Notes under the pieces: generated by a model | Told to the model about the DNA's origin: nothing | The model's input: only the letters and a program-made list of their open reading frames with translations | Database searches by the model: none | Made by a program: the position numbers and the translations under genes | From: Combretum micranthum | Taxonomy: Eukaryota; Streptophyta; Magnoliopsida; Myrtales; Combretaceae | Length of the DNA stretch: 64,000 bases | Direction: 5' to 3' | Assembly: GCA_024138025.1 (NCBI GenBank) | Contig: JAMXBD010000095.1 | Coordinates: forward strand, 620,001-684,000 | In this document: piece after piece, positions 33,901-41,552 of the stretch | Layout of the letters: every line of letters starts with the position of its first letter | Position numbering within the stretch: position 1 is the first letter of the stretch

Positions 33901-34793
33901 GCAACTTTATCCAAAATATGTGCAATCAACTTATAAGCAATCTCCTGCCTCTCCAAGCTCTCCACAGACTCTTCCTCAAATAAACCCACTTGCTCCTTAA
34001 ACCCCAAAACACCCCCTCCTCCGTTTACTAACCCAACTGAAGCCCGCGATGATGCAGTGGCTACATCATCCCCTACCCTCGATCCCACAGCACTCGAGGA
34101 GCCACCAGAAACAATACTCGCTTCATTTGGGCTCGAAATTTCCCCTCCGTTATTATGATAATGGTTCGTAGAAGCTGCAAAAGCATTCAAGGGCGAACTC
34201 TGAGCCGAAGAGGTGGACGTCTCTGAGTTTGCTTGCAATCGCTCCCTGGGCGACGCCAGCACCGGAATGGCAAACTGATCTAACAAACAGTTCACCAACT
34301 TATCGCCATCCGAAGGCGCGACTGGCGGGAAATGCTGCGATAATGCAAACAAAAACACTCTAGAAACCGCAGAATCCTCCCCGGTTTTATTTATTGCAGA
34401 CAACAAAATATCTCCCATGAACCCAGCGACTTCGTCACCGAAATCGCCAGACAATTCCGCGGCTTTCGATACGTAATTCAACAAATCAACGTAAAACAAA
34501 GCAATAGAATCATTGTTGAACGACTGCGGCCAAAACGAAACATCGAAAGACAGGGCAATGGCGCGTAAAAAGTCGAGAATCACAACATTTGGGCGGTGAT
34601 CGGGCAGAGACTTCGATTTCGAAAGCAATCTGGCAACGGCAAGCACGGCATTGAGCTGGGAACGCGTAACCCTAGAGGATCCGTTCACAGGAGAGTCAAA
34701 CTGGGGACAGCGGCTGCAAATCCAGCCGATTTTTTCGGCGAACTGAGCAGCGTTCGGTGCGGCAATGTCAACAAGCTCGATCAGCGCGTCCAT
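12669..34793 (-). CDS. PI4KALPHA1: Phosphatidylinositol 4-kinase alpha (26 coding exons, one frame break in exon 15)
   Basis: Encodes the large type III PI 4-kinase, which phosphorylates phosphatidylinositol at the 4 position to make the plasma-membrane PI4P pool. In plants it acts in a membrane complex with NPG, HYCCIN and EFOP-type partners (family knowledge). The start is the ATG at 34793-34791 ([18 protein letters not shown]). Twenty-six exons with GT..AG borders join to about 2,027 codons, the usual plant length. The N-terminal two thirds is the regulatory solenoid, then a PIK helical domain (about residues 1500-1640), then the lipid kinase domain (about 1700-2027) with the nucleotide-binding region [19 protein letters not shown], catalytic [11 protein letters not shown] and [15 protein letters not shown]. 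It ends ...YLQQGIEK. The single oddity is a missing base near 21700-21713 that puts TAA at 21699-21701. As written it would stop at about residue 1376 and lack the kinase. A sequence error or a recent null allele are both possible. Confidence 0.95.
13014..13175 (-). CDS. PI4KALPHA1: PI4K alpha exon 25, activation loop (residues 1888-1942)
   Basis: [20 protein letters not shown] to SETWNRFV; 162 bp, ends in phase 2, donor GTTAGC. Carries the DFG metal-binding motif and the lipid-substrate activation loop. Confidence 0.94.
13489..13697 (-). CDS. PI4KALPHA1: PI4K alpha exon 24, catalytic loop (residues 1819-1888)
   Basis: [20 protein letters not shown] to [16 protein letters not shown]; 209 bp, ends in phase 2. 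The DRHNGN catalytic loop aspartate and asparagine are present. Confidence 0.95.
13998..14138 (-). CDS. PI4KALPHA1: PI4K alpha exon 23 (residues 1772-1818)
   Basis: [20 protein letters not shown] to [10 protein letters not shown]; 141 bp, phase 0. GDDCRQD is a signature of PI3/PI4 kinase domains. Confidence 0.95.
14139..16512 (-). other. PI4K alpha intron 22 (2.4 kb) with diverged repeat pair
   Basis: Two stretches, near 14830-15230 and 16070-16330, share motifs in the same order (GAATTAG-AATGA-AACAAG, TTCACAAGAGCA, then CTAGA/TTCTAGA clusters). They look like diverged copies of one repeat, possibly LTR-derived. No coding region was found between them. Confidence 0.45.
16513..16708 (-). CDS. 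PI4KALPHA1: PI4K alpha exon 22 (residues 1706-1771)
   Basis: [40 protein letters not shown] and QACIFK; 196 bp, phase 0 at its end. N-lobe of the kinase with the nucleotide-binding strands. Confidence 0.94.
16831..17003 (-). CDS. PI4KALPHA1: PI4K alpha exon 21 (residues 1649-1706)
   Basis: [20 protein letters not shown]... to KEERRAGIR; 173 bp, ends in phase 2, donor GTACTG. Contains [13 protein letters not shown], characteristic of alpha-type PI4Ks. Confidence 0.93.
17004..19101 (-). other. PI4K alpha intron 20 (2.1 kb)
   Basis: Single-base A runs near 17261-17279 and 19017-19032. Plus-strand frames near 17199-17507 and 17827-18204 have no homology I recognise, and no bounded repeat was identified. 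Confidence 0.6.
19102..19152 (-). CDS. PI4KALPHA1: PI4K alpha exon 20 (residues 1632-1648)
   Basis: A 51-bp exon encoding [17 protein letters not shown], phase 0, acceptor TTAG, donor GTTCGT. It is the variable linker between the helical domain and the kinase domain. Confidence 0.85.
19243..19320 (-). CDS. PI4KALPHA1: PI4K alpha exon 19 (residues 1606-1631)
   Basis: [20 protein letters not shown] to LIWHLQ; 78 bp, phase 0, donor GTTAGT. Confidence 0.92.
19751..20017 (-). CDS. PI4KALPHA1: PI4K alpha exon 18, PIK helical domain (residues 1517-1605)
   Basis: [40 protein letters not shown], and [20 protein letters not shown]; 267 bp, phase 0. This is the lipid kinase accessory helical domain, nearly invariant in plants. 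Confidence 0.95.
21076..21226 (-). CDS. PI4KALPHA1: PI4K alpha exon 17 (residues 1466-1516)
   Basis: [20 protein letters not shown]... to AEVIQLVQ; 151 bp, phase 0 at its end, donor GTGCAT. Start of the PIK helical region. Confidence 0.91.
21346..21482 (-). CDS. PI4KALPHA1: PI4K alpha exon 16 (residues 1421-1466)
   Basis: [20 protein letters not shown]... to VWAQPTNS; 137 bp, ends in phase 2, donor GTAATT. Confidence 0.92.
21571..21753 (-). CDS. PI4KALPHA1: PI4K alpha exon 15 with frame break
   Basis: Begins [17 protein letters not shown] in the frame set by exon 14, then TAA at 21701-21699. The conserved continuation ([20 protein letters not shown] ... NGGSLAEV) is in another frame, and that second frame is the one that joins exon 16 in phase 0. 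The exon is 183 bp and would be 184 with the expected base, so one base is missing in about 21700-21713. No alternative splice site inside the exon repairs it. Confidence 0.88.
22426..22640 (-). CDS. PI4KALPHA1: PI4K alpha exon 14 (residues 1288-1359)
   Basis: [20 protein letters not shown]... to LQLLEDRIY; 215 bp, ends in phase 2, donor GTGATA. Confidence 0.93.
22641..24494 (-). other. PI4K alpha intron 13 (1.9 kb)
   Basis: No bounded element or missed exon was seen. A T-rich tract lies near 22819-22834. Exons 13 and 14 join in frame directly. Confidence 0.6.
24495..24854 (-). CDS. PI4KALPHA1: PI4K alpha exon 13 (residues 1168-1287)
   Basis: [20 protein letters not shown]... to [12 protein letters not shown]; 360 bp, phase 0, donor GTGGGA. 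One of the best-conserved regulatory blocks. Confidence 0.94.
25026..25559 (-). CDS. PI4KALPHA1: PI4K alpha exon 12 (residues 990-1167)
   Basis: [20 protein letters not shown], an alanine run ([12 protein letters not shown]), KCNHAGEI, and ends ATAFLLSNL; 534 bp, phase 0, donor GTAACT. Confidence 0.93.
25845..26027 (-). CDS. PI4KALPHA1: PI4K alpha exon 11 (residues 929-989)
   Basis: [20 protein letters not shown]... to [10 protein letters not shown]; 183 bp, phase 0, donor GTGAAG. Confidence 0.92.
26115..26273 (-). CDS. PI4KALPHA1: PI4K alpha exon 10 (residues 876-928)
   Basis: [19 protein letters not shown]... to QLRDKFPQ; 159 bp, phase 0, acceptor CCAG, donor GTAAAG. Confidence 0.92.
26274..28767 (-). 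other. PI4K alpha intron 9 (2.5 kb) with degenerate tandem repeat
   Basis: The largest intron. The part from about 26890 to 27200 holds a degenerate tandem repeat (listed separately). The rest, to about 27800, is unusually C-rich on the plus strand for this locus. No exon fits here: exons 9 and 10 join in phase 0 without extra sequence. Confidence 0.6.
26890..27200. repeat. Degenerate tandem repeat in PI4K alpha intron 9
   Basis: About six imperfect units of 50-63 bp, each opening with a variant of TAAGGCTCAGCAAAGAT and often containing CCAACAAGCCTCT. Unit starts lie near 26892, 26956, 27020, 27068, 27129 and 27180. Units are quite diverged. Confidence 0.6.
28768..28985 (-). CDS. PI4KALPHA1: PI4K alpha exon 9 (residues 803-875)
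   Basis: [20 protein letters not shown]... to [11 protein letters not shown]; 218 bp, phase 0 at its end, donor GTAAGT. A strongly conserved block of the family. Confidence 0.93.
29151..29319 (-). CDS. PI4KALPHA1: PI4K alpha exon 8 (residues 747-803)
   Basis: [19 protein letters not shown]... to GGMTTIS; 169 bp, ends one base into the next codon, donor GTTAAT. Confidence 0.92.
29320..31020 (-). other. PI4K alpha intron 7 (1.7 kb)
   Basis: No exon or bounded transposon was found. It has an A-tract near 29390-29410 and a TA microsatellite at about 30090-30111. Frames on either strand have no recognisable similarity. Confidence 0.6.
31021..31327 (-). CDS. PI4KALPHA1: PI4K alpha exon 7 (residues 644-746)
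   Basis: Completes the split codon, then [19 protein letters not shown]... to AQGTPSL; 307 bp, phase 0 at its end, donor GTGAGT. Confidence 0.92.
31538..31665 (-). CDS. PI4KALPHA1: PI4K alpha exon 6 (residues 602-644)
   Basis: [19 protein letters not shown]... to ESKSG; 128 bp, ends in phase 2 with donor GTAAGA. Confidence 0.92.
31763..31921 (-). CDS. PI4KALPHA1: PI4K alpha exon 5 (residues 549-601)
   Basis: [20 protein letters not shown]... to ETTTERVE; 159 bp, phase 0, donor GTATTT. Confidence 0.92.
32112..32282 (-). CDS. PI4KALPHA1: PI4K alpha exon 4 (residues 492-548)
   Basis: [19 protein letters not shown]... to [12 protein letters not shown]; 171 bp, phase 0, donor GTATGT. Confidence 0.92.
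32580..32741 (-). CDS. PI4KALPHA1: PI4K alpha exon 3 (residues 438-491)
   Basis: [18 protein letters not shown]... to [10 protein letters not shown]; 162 bp, phase 0. The donor was placed at CAG|GTTGGT because this lets exon 4 continue with VEKEKQ as in the family. Confidence 0.9.
32826..33167 (-). CDS. PI4KALPHA1: PI4K alpha exon 2 (residues 324-437)
   Basis: Starts [20 protein letters not shown] after an ACACAG acceptor and ends CAG before GTGCTT; 342 bp, phase 0 at both ends. Part of the helical N-terminal region. Confidence 0.92.
33825..34793 (-). CDS. PI4KALPHA1: PI4K alpha exon 1 (residues 1-323)
   Basis: 969 bp starting at the initiator ATG and ending AAG before GTAAGT, phase 0. It encodes the start of the N-terminal regulatory region, including a low-complexity serine/asparagine/glycine linker (about residues 190-265) that is typically variable between plants. 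No upstream in-frame ATG precedes it. Confidence 0.93.
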
Positions 34794-35340
34794 TGACGGA
34801 AGTCAGGTCAATCTAGAGAGAGAATTGTAGAATCACACAGCGAACTGAGCTCGAAACTCGAAAATCCGCACTCCAAGCGCGAAACTACTCTCATTTGCTC
34901 ACAAGTTACGTTAGATCGAAGCGCCAAACTCTTCTAAGGAAATGTAGGAGCCAATGCAGGTTTGGAATTGTGGAACAAGAGGAGAGTGAAGGAGAGATAT
35001 TGGAGGTTAGGGTTTTTCTTTTAGGGGGTGGAGAGAGAGAGAGAGATGAATTGGGACAAAACCGCCGTGAAATGTCGCGGTGGAATGTAATGTAATGGGA
35101 GTGGAGGATTTCTGCAATTTAGATTTTGTTTTTGTTTGTATATGATATCTCCGTCCTCTTTTTCTTTCTTTTCCTCCTCTCCTCTCCCTGGGATCCTATT
35201 TTCTCTGGGGAAAGCTGCTTTACTTTGTTTTGCCGTGCGACGACGTGTCGTGCTTTTAGCTTTGTATCTGCTGGCAATTTGTTTGGTGACCTGTAATTTT
35301 AAAGGGCGTATGGAAATCTACCTGGATACTGGATAGTGTG
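34794..35340 (-). promoter_or_regulatory. PI4K alpha leader and proximal promoter region
   Basis: On the minus strand the region upstream of the ATG is CT-rich, with a CT microsatellite at about 35026-35046, a feature common in plant 5' leaders. I cannot place a TATA box or transcription start with confidence. Plus-strand frames here are short and unsupported. Confidence 0.4.
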
Positions 35341-37127
35341 CGAGTATTATGCATTTGTTTGGATAGTCATTAGTCAGTTTTTTAGTATTGGTATCAATTC
35401 GATAAACCAAAAGGTCCCGTTAGATCTCACAAGTCAGTTTACTAAAATTTCTCATGGCGGCCATATATTAATTACTTAAATAAAGGTAATCAATAATGGG
35501 TCTTTATTTTGGGCATAGAAAGATGCCCAAACTTTGCCTAAAATTTAATAAGATATTTATTAAATTAAACTTTTTTTAACTTTTACTTAATGCTCTTTCT
35601 CTTGTGTGGCTATGTGTGAGCAAGCAAAGCCAAGCGCAAGACGTTAGCCAACACCACAAACAAATCACTTAATCCGTTAATCTATAATTATCAAATTTGT
35701 GATTTTACTATAACGTATAAAATGTTTTAATATCAATAAAATTACATATGTATAAAATCATACGGTTAAATTTATAATCTGACTTAAAGTCTACATTTAA
35801 ATATTTTTGTATCTATTTTAATTAAGAAAAAATATATAAAATCATAAACTTGTAAAATCATATATTTAACTCCGATTTTGACAATTATAATCGTCACTCA
35901 CTCAATGTGTGCATAGCCCATATTCAACTTGGAAGCTTAAGCTTCTATATAATTTGAACTCGACATGTGCTTCGTCTAACTATTCTAGTTACTTCACCCC
36001 CATCAGCTATTTTCAAATTGATTGAATTTTTTTTTTTTTAATTCCAGTATAAAATTCAAAGTTTACTCATTTGGTTTTCATTTACATTAAATCTCAAGTT
36101 GCCTTTTTTTCCTCTTGTTAGATCCTCTTAGTACTTTTAGAAATTTTACGAATATATTGTAACAATCCATAACTCCACCCACCGAGATATTATTCGCTTT
36201 AGTGAAATGTCATATAGTTTTATCCTTTGTATCAGCTGCTTCCAAGTAGGTCACCATTCTATGAATACTCTCCCCTATACATGCTTACTAATGATATCGG
36301 GATAATATCATAAATGATACTAAAATTATGCTCAAATATGTAATTAGGTACCTAAACTTTAAAATTTATCTATTTAATACCTAAAAAACTTTGAAATAAA
36401 TCAATTTGGCGAAAACACTCCAAACCTTCAACCTAAGTTAGAAATTGAGCTTAGATAGATTAAGTAAGTCAAATGAATTATAAGCTATAATTAGACAAGT
36501 TGACATAATTAGATTAGTAATTAATTAAGTAGAAATTTGATATTTCAATTCCTAAAACCCTAAACATGTTGTTGAAATATTTAGTAGATTCCTAAACCCT
36601 TAAACTTTAATCTAAATTACAATTCCTTAATCTTCATAAAATTCGAGTTCATTTGTTTATATAAAAATATCAGTTCTTAAATCCGAACTCAAATTAAATA
36701 TCATTTTGATCTAATTAAATTCTTAAATTAAGTTTTTAATTTCTAACCTATTGGTTTTGAAATTATTTTATGAACACTTCTAAAACTAAAGATTTTGATC
36801 TGAAAGCTCTAAACCTAATATCTTTATTCTAAAATATCCTAACTTAAACCTTATCCTTTCCTTTTCTTTCTATTTCCCCTCACCTGCTTTCTCATTCATT
36901 CTTTTTCCTTCTCTCTCTCTCTCCCCCGTGTCTTTTTCTTCTTCTTCTTGTTCTTTTATTCCTGAAAAATTCAACAAAAGAATCTCAATTTCAAGAAAAC
37001 AAGAAGATAAATCAATTTGGAAGATGAGAGAGGAGAAGGAAGTCAAAGATAGAAGTAGTCCAATAGCAAGAAAGGAAGAATCAATTACTTGTTCCTTCTA
37101 ATAAGCTAAGTATATTTATTTTATATG
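35341..37127. other. Intergenic DNA with a half MITE
   Basis: AT-rich. A half copy of the foldback MITE family lies at about 36298-36420 (GTAATTAGGTACCTAAACTTT and following). A pyrimidine-rich tract is at 36850-36965. No gene was recognised. Confidence 0.45.
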
Positions 37128-38900
37128 TGTAACGCCTTAAAATAAGGACATTACAACCCGCCACATGTCCTTCTCTTTTAAGAACACACCAAGGCTAAAA
37201 ATCCAAACCACAAGTATACAAATATAAAATTTCATAAACTCTCTTAAAGAATACCTATTTAAGTTATCTCATAAAACAAATTCTTTGAAGGAAACACCTT
37301 GTTGGCATAAACCAAAGCCAACATAACTAATAATCCAAAAATTCAAATAAAACTTATAACAATATCAAAGTTTATAAAAGTAAATTTTCAAAACTTTACA
37401 TCATCTTCCAAGTCTATCTTTAAGATCTATAATATCTTAAAGATAAGCAGGATAGTCCATTATACTAGCGTCCTCCCCCTCATCCACATAAATGTCATAT
37501 CATGATATGTCATACATAACTAGATCCCCACCTGCTCCTGAAAATGATAAAAGAATGAGTGAAAACGTCTAGTACGCCAAGCCACAAACAAAATGTAAAT
37601 GCCACACAACATACATATATATATAATATATATATATATTCTCATGCAACTAATCCTAATGCAACGAACATAATTTATTATCTTTAATTAATCAGCAAAC
37701 AACACAGTTTAGAACTATAGTACTCTAGTTCCAAACCTAGAGTTTCTCATGACCCTTGAAAAACAATTAATATAGAAAATAGGTAATTATAAATATATTG
37801 GTGTTGGAGAATCATCCACACATCGCGGCCTTTGCCAAAACCTAATCTACCATAATCATTTCTATGCACGAGTCCACTCGAGACAAACCTCACACATAGA
37901 TCATCAGGGTGCCTTGTTAGTATCATGCTCTGCGTGGTCTTTACTAACCAAAGTCAAACACAAGCAACAAAACAATTTTATATGTTATATAAAATTAAAT
38001 TAATTTGATATTCTAATCCTACACACATACAACAAACAGTTCTGAACCTACAAGCACAAACAACAAATAAGGTAAAGTCATACCTATATCATATTCCAAG
38101 AACAGTACTCTAAATCACCCAAAATATGTTTTTATAACACAACTCCTAATTCAACAGAACCTGATTACATGAATAGATAAAATTCAAAATACATCTCATT
38201 AGATAAACCTAAATCCATTCATACATAAAACCCAAATTTCAATATAATATCAAATCTATACATTTTTCCTTAATCACAAAACCAAAATCCTTCAATTTAA
38301 CAAATCTCCTCAATCACTTCTCCAAACCCTAGAATTTCATTTAACACCATATATACCAGAAATCAGCAACTACCTTTTTTTATAAAATCATAAAGATTAA
38401 AACTTTAAAATACTTACCTAAATTAAATTATAAATCATTTTAACACCAAAACCAGATCTACAGATAATCAGGGTTTTCTCCAATCTCCCTTCGAACAATA
38501 GAAAATTCTCAGAAACTATAAAATTGTATATCTTAAATTATAAATCGTTATTCAATTACATGATCCGATCATCAATCTTCCTTAAACACCCATTCTTCAA
38601 ATCTCTAAGAAAATTAGAACCGTTTCTTCAATTCTTCTTCAAGACAATATATAAAACCCTAAGAACTTTGATAAATCTATGAAACTAGAACAAATTTGAT
38701 GATTCCATTACCTGATTTTGAATACCGACTTCTCTTGATGGCTAGGAACACTTCAGAGGATGTCTGTTACGTTTAGGGTTTGTTGGAGAAGAGAACAAAG
38801 AAAGAATACATAAGGATTTGTGACTTTTCATCTTTCGTCATGTGTCTGTCATGTGATCAAAATATCGCTAAAATTAGACTTTGTTGATAATTTTAACCTT
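37128..38900 (-). repeat. Probable LTR-like repeat, minus orientation
   Basis: The plus strand begins TGTAACGCC at 37128, so the minus strand ends GGCGTTACA. The minus-strand terminal stretch resembles the end of the LTR-like sequence at 45800-45855. It has no open frames. The other boundary is not resolved, and no 5-bp duplication was found. Confidence 0.3.
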
Positions 38901-39243
38901 ATTATTTTTATCAATTGACACTTTTATCCTTCTTTATGTATTATTTACTTATATATTACAATGTGTTTTGGTTGTTGTTTTGTTTATATATGATGAATTG
39001 AAGTTAGATTTAAGTAGAAATTGTGATGAAGTTGGTGAATGATGAATATGTGGTTTATGCATGAATGGAATAAAGGTTTGATGAATTGACTGAAAGTTGT
39101 TTGATGTTAGTGATGTGGGGTTTTATGTTTTTTATATTGTTGAGAGTGTATGATGAGTTATATGTATTTTTTATGGTGTTTAAGTCGAAGTAGGAAGCGA
39201 AAAGTGTTAAAAAAGAAGAAAGAAAACAAGGAAAGTCACAAGG

Positions 39244-39251
39244 ATCCAAAC
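39244..39251. repeat. 8-bp target duplication ATCCAAAC (left)
   Basis: Exact match to 39928-39935 and adjacent to the TAGAGGTGG end; the length is that of hAT insertions. Confidence 0.9.
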
Positions 39252-39927
39252 TAGAGGTGGGCAAGTGGGTTAAACGGGCCAAAAAATTTTGACCCACTTT
39301 AAAAACGGGCCAAAATTACCTGACCCTAACCCAACCCACTTTAGCCCGTGGGTTAAATAGGCCAGCCCACTTTTTGACCCTTTTAACCCACTTACATATT
39401 TTGTAAGTTAAATGGGCCAAGTTGACTCATTTAATATATTTATACTAATTAAATAAGATATATATAATAAAAAAGAGAGTTTTATAAGGTTATATATATT
39501 AATGATTAATTTCATTATTATTTTAATTACTTTTTATATAAAAATAAGTTTTCTAAAATAACTTATTAGATAATATATTTCATTTAAAACAATAATAATA
39601 TATTTTATAAAATTTTATGGTGCATGTGCATCAATTTGTCATTCTTTGTTATAATTAACACATAAATTTAATCTCAAGTATAAAAAATCTCAAAAATAAC
39701 CTTCATTAATACATATTTACCCTATAATTATTTATTTTATTTTTATAAAAGTGGGTTGGTGGGTCAACCCACTTAACCCGTGGGCTAGCCCACTTTAGCC
39801 CGCGGGTTAAGTGGGTTGGGTAAAATTAACCCACTTTTAAACGGGCTAAAAAAAGTTGGCCCTAACCCGTTTTTAAAGTGAGTTAAACGGGCTGGCCCGC
39901 GGGCCATAGCCCATTTATCCAGCTCTA
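39252..39927. mobile_element. hAT-type MITE with perfect 8-bp duplication
   Basis: 676 bp. The left end is TAGAGGTGGGCAAGTGGG and the right end reads TAGAGCTGGATAAATGGG on the minus strand. Both ends are rich in GGGTTAA and CGGGCC motifs in inverted orientation; the centre is AT-rich and non-coding. The element is flanked by ATCCAAAC on both sides. TAGAG termini, the 8-bp duplication and CGGGCC-rich subterminal repeats all fit a non-autonomous hAT element. Confidence 0.9.
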
Positions 39928-39935
39928 ATCCAAAC
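39928..39935. repeat. 8-bp target duplication ATCCAAAC (right)
   Basis: Exact match to 39244-39251. Confidence 0.9.
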
Positions 39936-40085
39936 ATCCTGTCAAACGGCCCGTTTTAGGGATAGGGGGTGTTTTACCCTCTGAGTTTTCATTTCCAAAG
40001 CCCTTGTGTCTAAACAGCCTCGTTTAGGTGGGGGTGTATGGAGAAAAAATACACTTGAAACGGCCCGTTTGGAAGGATGTTTCAC
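39936..40085. repeat. Inverted pair of AAACGGCCCGTTT palindromes
   Basis: AAACGGCCCGTTT occurs at 39944-39956 and 40058-40070. The surrounding arms are inverted: ACATCCTGTC before the first, and the complement of ACATCCTTCC after the second. It is part of the host LTR-like sequence. Confidence 0.6.
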
Positions 40086-41552
40086 TTCCATATCATTTTT
40101 GGGTAAAATCCCTACGTTGAAATAGCCTTCGAAATAACCCATTTAGTTTTTCTTACCACGATGCTATTTCATATTTTAATCATAACTTTTTTATCTGAAT
40201 TCGAACCAAGGTGATTCAAAACACTATGGAAAGATTAAAAAGGGACCTGCAACTTTCATTTTTTTAAGTTTTTGCAAATTGTAAAAGTATCAAGACCCAA
40301 ATTTTGATTGATTACAACTGCTATATTTTCCAAGCAAAGCTGAAAACTTGTGTTTGCTTGTTAGATGTGTTTAGTTAAGCATAAAATGAACTTAGCCAAT
40401 AAACCTAGGTTCAACTTGACTAAATGGACTTGAATGAACTAAAATGAATTAGATTGATCAAGTTTAATCGACTTGGCTAAGATTAAGTTAATATAAACTT
40501 AAGTTAATATGGATCTTAGATATATATTATATGAACTTAGTTAATCAATCTAAGTCCAACTTGACTAAATAAACTTTAGCAAGGTAAAATGAATTATATT
40601 AATTAAGTTTAATCATCTTGGCCTAGTAATTGGATTAAATGATTGATTCTAATCAATTTAGCTAGGATTAAGTTAAAGTGAGTTAATAGTTAATAATTGG
40701 TTTTAGTTAATGAGTCAGGATAAACCATAAATAACACGGTGAATATATTTGTTTCAAATGGGTGTTTGTTTAGAAAATATATGTTTTGATGATGTTTTTC
40801 TAATAAAATACTATAACCAAAGTGAAAGGAAATACTTTGCTAGACAAAGGAGAACTGTCCGTATTTTGGCAGGTGATCTTCGTAGCCATTGCGGGGTTCT
40901 TATTTAATGTCTGGTCAAATAAGGTTTTAATAAAAGTTTGATATAAGTGGATAATGAGCATAATTTCTTATACGAGTTTAATTCTTGAATCCATAGAGAT
41001 GGATACATGATTTGTCATTTGAGATGGATTCTGAAACACCCTATAAGTCTCTATTTGGATTTCATATGAAAGGTATGCAGTAACTTGAGTGGTGGTTGTT
41101 AGGATAGACATCTTAAAACGAATTAAAATTTAAACCTGTCTTAATAATCGATGAGTAATACTTGTGCGTATGTCGTTGAATCCAGTCCGAATAACAGCAA
41201 CCTTGTCCGAAAGTATACAGTGGTATGAGCACTTAGGCCACCTCCGTCATGATGCAATGATATTTGTAGGTAGCCCGGCGAGTAACACAATAGGGTAAAC
41301 GATATTGGTGTAATGTCTATCTTGATCAGTGAGAAGTAATATATTGAGACTCACATTTATAGGATCGGTTGAGCCTTTTTATATTATGGATTGAGACGGG
41401 AGAGTGTGTAACAGCTATAAACCCTATACGAGTTTCTATATTTTATCGGTTATATTATCTAAGAGATATAGGTATTCGGGCTACCTATATTAATCTTATG
41501 AGTGTTGTGTCGCTACTCAAGACCCCCAGATCCCCAGTGGCTTGTTCCAGAG

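Noticed and set aside
34596..35336. Plus-strand frames over exon 1 and the leader
   Set aside because: Antisense shadows of the GC-richer first exon and CT-rich leader.
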